A DNA stretch of 5,182 nt, from the NCBI GenBank assembly GCA_003456455.1, contig DMRV01000441.1, positions 1 through 5,182 on the forward strand. Direction: 5' to 3'. The notes under the pieces are model-generated. The model was not told where the DNA came from and did not search any database. It saw nothing but the letters and a program-made list of their open reading frames with translations. Below are positions 1 through 5,182 of the stretch, piece by piece. The translations under genes were made by a program, and so were the position numbers. The stretch comes from Flavobacteriales bacterium. Its GTDB lineage: Bacteria > Bacteroidota > Bacteroidia > UBA10329. Within the stretch, counting starts at the first letter, position 1, and each line of letters starts with the position of its first letter.

Positions 1-2453
1 ATGATTTCAAAGAAGCACGATTACCAATTGGAGAACGTCCGAAAATCGTCATCTCGCAACTACAGAATCAAGCAGAGCTTTCTCAGCAATCTATTCTCGA
101 AAAACTTGAATTTGAATTTGCGCTAGACGTGAGAAACATCCAATCCTTCTGGATTGTAAATTTGGTTGTATTAGAAGCTAAATCAGAGGTAATTCAAGCC
201 ATTTCAGAAATGAGCGGGGTGGCTTTAATCGATTTGGAGAACTCAACTATTCTACCTCACGACCCAATTATTCGAGGAGAAGTTGATAATAGTCGCGCGC
301 CTGGAGGGATTGAACCTGGGTTAGCCGCCATCAACGCTCCGGCCATGTGGGCTTTAGGCTATACTGGAAGAGGGCGAATGGTTTATGATTACGACACAGG
401 TGTTTGGCCAACGCACCCCGCTTTTGCCGAGAGGTTCTTAGCTCACCGTTTCCCTATGGAACAATGCTGGCACGGTTACTTCAGCAATACACCAAACGGT
501 AACATTAGCGACCACGGAACCCACACTTTGGGTACAATGGCTGGGTTGATTGAAGAAACGCAAGACACCATTGGCGTTGCTTTCGGCTCGTATTGGATTG
601 CCAACGATTTTGTGACTAGTACAGTTGAAGCGCTGCCTCCACTTACCGATATGATTGGTGCCTTTGAATGGGCGCTGAATCCTGATGGAGACATCAACAC
701 AACTAATGATATTCCTGATGTGATTAACAATAGTTGGCGCTGGCGCGATGACCCCGACACAGTTCAGTGCGGTGGATTTGTAGTTAATCTGATGAATGCG
801 ATTGAAGCCGCTGGGATTGCTAATATTTTCTCTGGCGGAAATTCGGGACCGAATAACACAACTGTAAATGCACCACAGCGCATTAACACCTCGGAAGTGA
901 ACACTTTTTCTGTAGGCAGTGTGAACGGAAACCTAAGCTTCCCCTTCCCGATTAGCAACTTCTCAACTATTGGACCAACTCAATGTCCAAGTGGTGGAGT
1001 TACAGCCCTAGAGATTCATCCCGAAGTAGTTGCCCCAGGACAAAATGTGCGTTCTGCTTGGGGTTCTGATGACTTTAACACTATTTCAGGAACGAGCATG
1101 GCAGCGCCTCACGTTTCTGGTGCTCTTCTTCTTTTAAAGGAAGCTTTTCCGTACTTGAGTGGCGAAGATTTGCTTTGGGCACTGTATTTAACCGCAGTTG
1201 ACCTTGGAGATATTGGCGAGGATAACGTTTACGGAAGAGGAATAATTGATGTACATGCTGCATTTCTTCAACTAGCTCAGACAAATACTCCCGTTGACCC
1301 AAATGCTGTGGCTTGGGACTTGTCGGTTAAGGTTGAAGAAAACGCAAGCAGCGCTGGTTTTACGTGCGACAATACTATTAATCCGTCTGTGATCATCAGC
1401 AATTTAGGGGATAGCGTTATTACCGCTGTTGATTTCGTTTATGACATAAATGGAGTCGGCAGCCAAACACATAACTGGACAGGAACACTTTTACCAGAGA
1501 ATTCTATTATCGTTGCTCTGCCATCTATCAGTACTTCGGAATACGGGAACCTATCAATGAATCTGGTTACATCCATTACTGGCCAGTCAAGCGAATATGA
1601 CTTATACAACAATCATTGGAATTACACTTTTAACAGAAGAGAACCGCAAAACCTGCCGTTTGTAGATGGTTTTGAAGATGGTCTTAATCAACAAGACTGG
1701 TTTGTAAAAAATGATGATGGAAGCGTTACTTGGGATACAATTGCAACGCAAGGTCTAAACTGGAGTAATAAGTCTGCTACCGTTCAGTGCTACACTTACA
1801 ACCCTAGAGAGGGACAAAAAGACGGACTGATTAGCAATCAGTTGGTAATTACAAATACAACAGATCCTGTTTGGCTAGTATTTGATGTGGCTTATCAAAA
1901 ATGGTCTAATAGTGCCAGCTCTAGCGATACACTGACCATTCTCGTTTCCACTGATTGCGGTACTACTTTCGAAAATGAAGTCTACCGTAAAGGAGGTGAA
2001 GAGCTTGAATCGACAGACATTCGAGTTCCGAATTTTATGCCTGAATTGGAAATGGATTGGAGAAGAGACTCCGTGAATCTGACCCAATTTACTGGAGAGA
2101 ATATTCTTATTCAATTTGAAACTAAAAACGGAAAGGGCAACGATCTCTACATTGATAACGTGAAGGTTTTTGTGGGAGACCAAGAGCCAGCTTCTATATT
2201 AGATTTAGCAAATGAGGTGCGCATTTACCCAAACCCAACTGCTGGTATGCTTCATGTTCAATTTTCAGAAAAGATTAGATTCAACAATCAATTAAAAATC
2301 ATGGACGTTTCTGGTCGTTTAGTTTACTCTAATATGCCTGAAGCAAATGGAAACCGAATCACCATCCCTACCGGTTTGCTTGAGACTGGACTTTACTTCT
2401 TAGTAACCGAGACTGACCAAGGTCAACTGACAAAATCGTTCCTAAAACTATAG
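1..2453 (+). CDS. S8 subtilisin-family serine protease, bacillopeptidase F-like, T9SS-secreted (5' end missing)
   Basis: Secreted endopeptidase. The frame is open from base 3 to the TAG at 2451-2453 with no ATG before the protease domain, so the true start lies left of the window. The GTG at 129 falls inside an I9-like propeptide (QSFWIVN, then EMSGVALIDLE). The catalytic domain starts near base 318 (LAAINAPAMW) and has the full machinery: Asp in YDTGVWPTHP (393-395), His in DHGTHTLGTMAG (513-515), oxyanion Asn in SGGNSGPN (840-842) and Ser in SGTSMAAPHVSG (1095-1097). The segment DIPDVINNSW resembles bacillopeptidase F-type subtilases. After about base 1270 come an Ig/CARDB-like stretch (about 1310-1630), a jelly-roll domain like choice-of-anchor J (about 1650-2175; FVDGFEDG to DLYIDNVKVF), and a T9SS type A sorting domain (about 2220-2450; VRIYPNPTAG to SFLKL). 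Expected route: Sec export, then T9SS, with propeptide and sorting domain removed. About 816 residues are visible. The substrate is unknown. The family call is very sure; the middle-domain names are less so. Confidence 0.95.
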   Translation, partial: DFKEARLPIGERPKIVISQLQNQAELSQQSILEKLEFEFALDVRNIQSFWIVNLVVLEAKSEVIQAISEMSGVALIDLENSTILPHDPIIRGEVDNSRAPGGIEPGLAAINAPAMWALGYTGRGRMVYDYDTGVWPTHPAFAERFLAHRFPMEQCWHGYFSNTPNGNISDHGTHTLGTMAGLIEETQDTIGVAFGSYWIANDFVTSTVEALPPLTDMIGAFEWALNPDGDINTTNDIPDVINNSWRWRDDPDTVQCGGFVVNLMNAIEAAGIANIFSGGNSGPNNTTVNAPQRINTSEVNTFSVGSVNGNLSFPFPISNFSTIGPTQCPSGGVTALEIHPEVVAPGQNVRSAWGSDDFNTISGTSMAAPHVSGALLLLKEAFPYLSGEDLLWALYLTAVDLGDIGEDNVYGRGIIDVHAAFLQLAQTNTPVDPNAVAWDLSVKVEENASSAGFTCDNTINPSVIISNLGDSVITAVDFVYDINGVGSQTHNWTGTLLPENSIIVALPSISTSEYGNLSMNLVTSITGQSSEYDLYNNHWNYTFNRREPQNLPFVDGFEDGLNQQDWFVKNDDGSVTWDTIATQGLNWSNKSATVQCYTYNPREGQKDGLISNQLVITNTTDPVWLVFDVAYQKWSNSASSSDTLTILVSTDCGTTFENEVYRKGGEELESTDIRVPNFMPELEMDWRRDSVNLTQFTGENILIQFETKNGKGNDLYIDNVKVFVGDQEPASILDLANEVRIYPNPTAGMLHVQFSEKIRFNNQLKIMDVSGRLVYSNMPEANGNRITIPTGLLETGLYFLVTETDQGQLTKSFLKL

Positions 2454-2456
2454 GAC

Positions 2457-2496
2457 AAAAAAAGAACCCTGCTACGAAAATCGTAGTAGGGTTCTT
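2457..2496 (-). terminator. Rho-independent terminator of the Cys-rich protein gene
   Basis: The arms 2462-2477 and 2481-2496 form a 16-position stem around a 3-base loop. Read on the minus strand, the hairpin begins 18 bases after the TAA at 2515-2517 and runs directly into seven T residues (complement of A2457-A2463), the classic intrinsic terminator order. One stem position (2471/2487) is a G-U wobble in a plus-strand transcript but an A-C mismatch in the minus-strand transcript. On the plus strand the hairpin is followed by seven A residues instead of U, so it is a poor intrinsic terminator for the protease gene, although it could still protect that mRNA's 3' end. Confidence 0.85.
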
Positions 2497-2514
2497 AAAA
2501 AAATGTTCTCAGAA

Positions 2515-2826
2515 TTAGTGAGGATGATTATGCTCTTCCTTTTTTGCTTTTCCAGCATCAGCTGTACAGCACTTCTTTTCACAACTTGGAGCACAAGCTT
2601 TTTTATCACCTGTACAGGCCTTTTTACCTTCTGTAGCCGAAGCTTTGGCGTCTTTAGCGCAACATGCCTTGGTACAATCAGCAGCACATTTATGGCCTTT
2701 TTCTGCAGACATTTCTGTCTTAGCCGGAGCTGCAGCGTCAGCATCAGCAGCTTTTTTGTCTTGTGCCATCGAAGTTCCTACTCCGATAAACAACATCATC
2801 AATAGTGTTAATCCTAAATTTTTCAT
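2515..2826 (-). CDS. Small secreted Cys/Lys/Ala-rich protein, putative metal binder
   Basis: Unnamed 103-residue protein. Residues 1-21 form a signal peptide (MKN, hydrophobic LGLTLLMMLFIGVG, then TSMA before Q22), so it should be exported to the periplasm or cell surface. A charged, Ala-rich linker (22-44) follows. The mature part has nine Cys at 47, 51, 55, 56, 71, 78, 82, 86 and 87. Eight of them make two copies of CX3CX3CC (CAADCTKACC and CAPSCEKKCC), 31 residues apart. The C-terminus EEHNHPH adds three His. This composition suggests soft-metal binding (Cu, Zn, Cd or similar) or a disulfide-knit fold, but no enzyme motif is visible and the role is inferred. Similar Lys/Cys-rich exported hypothetical proteins are familiar in Bacteroidota. 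The ATG at 2824-2826 is chosen because it gives an intact signal peptide; there is no Shine-Dalgarno and the upstream bases are AT-rich. The gene is convergent with the protease, divergent from the cytochrome, and has its own terminator. Confidence 0.85.
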   Translation of the reverse strand: MKNLGLTLLMMLFIGVGTSMAQDKKAADADAAAPAKTEMSAEKGHKCAADCTKACCAKDAKASATEGKKACTGDKKACAPSCEKKCCTADAGKAKKEEHNHPH

Positions 2827-2872
2827 CGTTCGTTAAATTTATTAGTTGAAGCGAAGATACCTCGTTAATGAT

Positions 2873-2905
2873 TAAAGGTTACACAAAAGCGAGAATTATG
2901 CCAAA
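2873..2905 (-). promoter_or_regulatory. Weak candidate promoter for the Cys-rich gene
   Basis: Read on the minus strand, TTTGG (2905-2901) is followed about 20 bases later by TAACCTTTA (2881-2873). This loosely resembles the Bacteroidota -33 TTTG / -7 TAnnTTTG arrangement, or a TTGGCA box at sigma70-like spacing. It lies about 47 bases before the ATG at 2826. The -7 match is imperfect and the region is AT-rich, so this is only a suggestion. Confidence 0.2.
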
Positions 2906-2962
2906 CTCTATATTGAAGGACAACTCGTTCATTGAAGATGCGCGACTTTCAGACTATTAAAA

Positions 2963-3045
2963 TTCAAAACCAAAGTTTTAATTCAGGTGTTCGTTTCTGA
3001 ATTTAAAACTACGTTCAAAACTGGTACTTTAGACCACTTCAAAAC
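2963..3045 (+). repeat. Repeated TTCAAAAC words upstream of the cytochrome gene
   Basis: The word TTCAAAAC occurs exactly at 2963-2970, 3014-3021 and 3038-3045. A one-mismatch copy, TTTAAAAC, is at 3002-3009. The first copy also sits in an imperfect hairpin, AATTCAAAAC / GTTTTAATT (2961-2970 with 2975-2983, one bulged C). Clustering just ahead of the cytochrome start suggests possible regulator sites, but the words are A-rich and may reflect base composition. Confidence 0.35.
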
Positions 3046-3050
3046 ACCTG
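2984..3050. repeat. 8-bp inverted repeat flanking the cytochrome promoter region
   Basis: CAGGTGTT (2984-2991) and its exact reverse complement AACACCTG (3043-3050) lie 51 bases apart. The right arm ends one base before the cytochrome ATG at 3052. The arms are the most GC-rich words in this AT-rich intergenic stretch. They could be paired operator half-sites or a long-range stem that affects initiation. Neither function is shown, and an 8-bp match in about 225 bases can arise by chance. Confidence 0.4.
3025..3032 (+). promoter_or_regulatory. Candidate -7 box for the cytochrome operon
   Basis: TACTTTAG differs at one position from the Bacteroidota -7 consensus TAnnTTTG and lies 19 bases before the ATG at 3052, which would give a short leader. 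No clear -33 TTG/TTTG box is visible at the usual distance upstream, so the call is weak. Confidence 0.25.
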
Positions 3051-3051
3051 C

Positions 3052-5001
3052 ATGCATAGTTTTATCAAACCACTTATTGTCTTAGGAATTGGAGGAGTTA
3101 CCTACTTATTATCCGTGGTCAATTATCAATGGACCGATGCCCAAGCATATCACGGACCGCAAGAAGTTAACTTTTTTAGGGGCAATAATATTGCACTACC
3201 TCTATCTGATAACGGCTATTTCAAAGCATCAGGCAATTGCGATGGGTGTCATGGGTTTGACCCAACTTTTGCTGCCAATGTAGATGGCGAACTAAATGAT
3301 GTTAGTCCGATAACGTATTGGCGTGGATCGATGATGGCAAACGCTGCCAAGGATCCACTTTGGAAAGCAAAAGTTAGCCATGAAATCACTGTCAATCCGC
3401 AACATCAATCGGCTTTGGAGGACAAGTGTACTACATGTCATGCTCCAATGGGTAAATACACAAACGAAGAGTTCGGTCTTGGACCGTATAGCATGGCTGA
3501 TTTAGAAACAGATTCTATGGGCATGGATGGTGTTTCGTGCATGGCGTGCCACAAGCAATCGGACCAGCAACTTGGAAATTTGAATTCTGGAGCGTTAAAT
3601 TTCACATCTCAACCAGTCGTTTTTGGTCCATTTGAGAAGCCATTTGAAGCACCAATGCAAGATTTGGTAGGAGTGCTTCCAGCCTACAGCGAACACATTA
3701 ATGATGCTGGAATTTGCGCAGGTTGTCATTCGCTGGTTACAGAAAGCGTTGATTTAAGTGGTAATTACACTGGAGGCACTTTCGTAGAACAAGCCACCTA
3801 CCATGAATGGTTGAACTCAGCTTATGATGATGGACAATCAAATGCCACTACCTGCCAAGGTTGTCACATGCCAAGAATTGCAGATGAAGTAATTATTTCT
3901 GCCAATTATTCTGAATTATTCCCGCGTTCTCCTTACGCACTCCATGAGTTGGTTGGTGGTAATAGCTTCATGTTAAAAATTCTCAAGCAAAATTCTACAT
4001 CGTTAGGGATTTCTGCTTCCGATGAAGTGATGGATTCAACGATTGCTCGAACCGAAAGAATGCTGCAGCAGCAAACTATGAATGTTGACTTAACGTTTGA
4101 TACATTCAATAGTGATACTGCGTTTATAGAACTAAGGCTTGAAAATTTAGCTGGTCACAAATTCCCTTCAGGCTACCCAGCTCGGAGAGCCTTTGTTGAA
4201 TTTTTAGTCTTTCAGGATAATGGAGACACACTTTTCAAATCTGGAGTGCTACAATCTGATTTCAATGTGTTTGGTCAAAATGCAACGTTCGAACCGCACT
4301 ATGATGTTATCCGAAATGAGCAAGAAGTTCAGATTTATGAAATGGTAATGGGTGATGTAAATGGCAATGTAACAACTGTACTTGAGCGAGCAGTTGCCCC
4401 ATTAAAAGACAATCGATTAGTACCACTTGGCTTCACTACTTCACATTCCGTTTACGACACAACGCTTATTGCTGGAGCAGCCCTTGCTGATGCCAATTTC
4501 AACTTTGAAGGATTTGAAGGTTCAGGAACAGACCTTGTCAAGTATCATGTTCCGTTGAATGGCTACAACGGAACGATTAAAGTAATATCCCGTGTTTATT
4601 ACCAACCCGTTCCTCCAAAATGGCTTGAAGAAATGTTTTCCGTTTCAACTCCAGCAATTAATGAGTTTGAGACCATGTACAACAATGCCGACCAGGCACC
4701 AGTTCTAGTTGCGTCTGACTCTATATTAGGTATAAACGTTGTGACCGGGATTCAGGACATTTCAAGTCGTGAATTTGAAATATATCCCAACCCTACTAAA
4801 AATGGTGTTGTCTACCTTAAGGGTTTTGAATTAATTGAGATTGATGAAATCGAAGTTTTCAACTTACGCGGAAAATTGATTCAGTCCTACCCCACTTACC
4901 CTGCAAACGGAATTGAAATTTCAGGAAAAGCTGGAGTTTATCTTCTTAAAATGAAATCGGGCAGTTCTGCGCAAATATTGCGGGTATATAAAACTGAATG
5001 A
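3052..5001 (+). CDS. Five-haem c-type cytochrome with T9SS type A sorting domain
   Basis: Predicted exported electron-transfer protein of 649 residues. Residues 1-32 look like a Sec signal (MHSFIK, hydrophobic 7-23, possible cleavage after DAQA). Five CXXCH haem sites follow: CDGCH 63-67, CTTCH 126-130, CMACH 163-167, CAGCH 222-226 and CQGCH 268-272. These use all ten Cys of the protein. Five other His between residues 100 and 300 (110, 118, 215, 251, 298) could be distal ligands for bis-His haems (inference). The YHEW then CQGCHMP arrangement recalls cytochrome c554-like multihaem proteins. Residues about 340-520 form a haem-free beta-rich domain with LAGHKFPSGYPARR, often seen in such cytochromes. 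A T9SS sorting domain closes the protein (about 574-649; FEIYPNPTKNG, then GVYLLKMKSG). The product should receive haem in the periplasm and then cross the outer membrane. ATG 3052 is the only usable start: an in-frame TAA lies at 3004-3006 and the next Met is at residue 94. No Shine-Dalgarno is seen. The electron partner is unknown. Confidence 0.93.
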   Translation: MHSFIKPLIVLGIGGVTYLLSVVNYQWTDAQAYHGPQEVNFFRGNNIALPLSDNGYFKASGNCDGCHGFDPTFAANVDGELNDVSPITYWRGSMMANAAKDPLWKAKVSHEITVNPQHQSALEDKCTTCHAPMGKYTNEEFGLGPYSMADLETDSMGMDGVSCMACHKQSDQQLGNLNSGALNFTSQPVVFGPFEKPFEAPMQDLVGVLPAYSEHINDAGICAGCHSLVTESVDLSGNYTGGTFVEQATYHEWLNSAYDDGQSNATTCQGCHMPRIADEVIISANYSELFPRSPYALHELVGGNSFMLKILKQNSTSLGISASDEVMDSTIARTERMLQQQTMNVDLTFDTFNSDTAFIELRLENLAGHKFPSGYPARRAFVEFLVFQDNGDTLFKSGVLQSDFNVFGQNATFEPHYDVIRNEQEVQIYEMVMGDVNGNVTTVLERAVAPLKDNRLVPLGFTTSHSVYDTTLIAGAALADANFNFEGFEGSGTDLVKYHVPLNGYNGTIKVISRVYYQPVPPKWLEEMFSVSTPAINEFETMYNNADQAPVLVASDSILGINVVTGIQDISSREFEIYPNPTKNGVVYLKGFELIEIDEIEVFNLRGKLIQSYPTYPANGIEISGKAGVYLLKMKSGSSAQILRVYKTE

Positions 5002-5182
5002 AGAAACTGTCTAAATTATACCAAACCATACTGAATAAACAGCTTTATGCTGCTATTCTTATTGGTATAGTTTGCCTGAGTACACATGGCGTAACCCTTC
5101 TCAACGATTATAACCTAGATGACAATCTTGTTACCCAAAATCATCGTCTCACATCCAAAGGTATTTCCGCAATTCCCGAGAT
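4998..5182 (+). CDS. N-terminus of probable GT-C / O-mannosyltransferase-like membrane protein (3' end missing)
   Basis: The ATG at 4998-5000 overlaps the TGA of the cytochrome gene (4999-5001) as ATGA, implying co-transcription and probable translational coupling. The frame stays open to the right edge, giving 61 complete codons. The protein begins with a basic MKKLSK segment, then one hydrophobic helix (about residues 16-35, YAAILIGIVCLSTHGVTLL), then NDYNLDDNLVTQNHRLTSKG. A first transmembrane helix followed by a loop with paired Asp (41-42) is the layout of GT-C fold glycosyltransferases. The DYNLDD...N..LTSKG wording resembles N-termini of Bacteroidota proteins annotated as O-mannosyltransferase-like or TPR-bearing membrane proteins (recognition from memory, not a search). 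Those often end in tetratricopeptide repeats, which would lie outside the window. It would act in the inner membrane, moving sugar from a lipid carrier to an exported acceptor. That a gene starts here is sure; the function is moderate. Confidence 0.75.
   Translation, partial: MKKLSKLYQTILNKQLYAAILIGIVCLSTHGVTLLNDYNLDDNLVTQNHRLTSKGISAIPE

Noticed and set aside
1..126. ATG at base 1 with a 41-codon open frame ending in TAG at 124-126
   Set aside because: It is out of frame with the protease propeptide, which is clearly encoded in the third frame over the same bases. The peptide has no recognisable features.
476..2183. Minus-strand open frames inside the protease gene (476-760, 764-958, 1081-1302, 1875-2183)
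   Set aside because: They lie antisense to conserved catalytic or tail-domain coding sequence and show no domain of their own.
2472..2744. A second minus-strand frame overlapping the Cys-rich gene
   Set aside because: Its peptide is Lys/Leu-rich and featureless, starts inside the real gene and runs through the terminator hairpin.
2503..2836. Plus-strand open frames across the Cys-rich gene (2503-2805 and 2645-2836)
   Set aside because: They are mirror images of the minus-strand gene, which has a signal peptide, ordered Cys clusters and its own terminator. The plus-strand peptides look like reverse-complement artefacts.
2961..2983. AT-rich hairpin considered as a terminator or riboswitch
   Set aside because: The stem is short, almost all A-T with a bulged C, and has no T-tract. 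It fits no riboswitch pattern I know.
3089..3283. Short plus-strand frame inside the start of the cytochrome gene
   Set aside because: It is a shifted frame over the signal sequence and first haem site, with no features of its own.

Overview
The window looks like chromosomal DNA of a Bacteroidota bacterium, probably a flavobacterium-like lineage. Two large proteins end in a type IX secretion system (T9SS) type A sorting domain, each with an IYPNPT core. None of the starts has a Shine-Dalgarno sequence and the DNA is moderately AT-rich. The finer placement is inference.

Layout: (1) Bases 1-2453 (+) encode a subtilisin-family (S8) serine protease whose 5' end lies outside the window. The catalytic Asp, His, Asn and Ser are all present. 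They are followed by an Ig/CARDB-like stretch, a jelly-roll (choice-of-anchor J-like) domain and a T9SS sorting domain. (2) Bases 2454-2514 separate convergent genes and hold a hairpin whose T-tract lies on the minus strand. (3) Bases 2515-2826 (-) encode a small secreted Cys/Lys/Ala-rich protein with two CX3CX3CC clusters and a His-rich tail. (4) Bases 2827-3051 are a divergent intergenic region with weak promoter-like elements, an 8-bp inverted repeat and repeated TTCAAAAC words. (5) Bases 3052-5001 (+) encode a five-haem c-type cytochrome with a signal sequence and a T9SS sorting domain. (6) Bases 4998-5182 (+) are the start of a membrane protein that overlaps the cytochrome gene by four bases. 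It looks like a GT-C / O-mannosyltransferase-like protein and runs off the right edge.

How the parts may fit together (inference): the protease and the cytochrome would be exported by Sec, cross the outer membrane through the T9SS, and be displayed or released. The cytochrome would therefore place haems at or beyond the cell surface. The overlapping GT-C-like gene is probably co-transcribed and could glycosylate exported proteins. The divergent Cys-rich protein may bind metal in the envelope. No mobile element, tRNA, rRNA or CRISPR array was seen.
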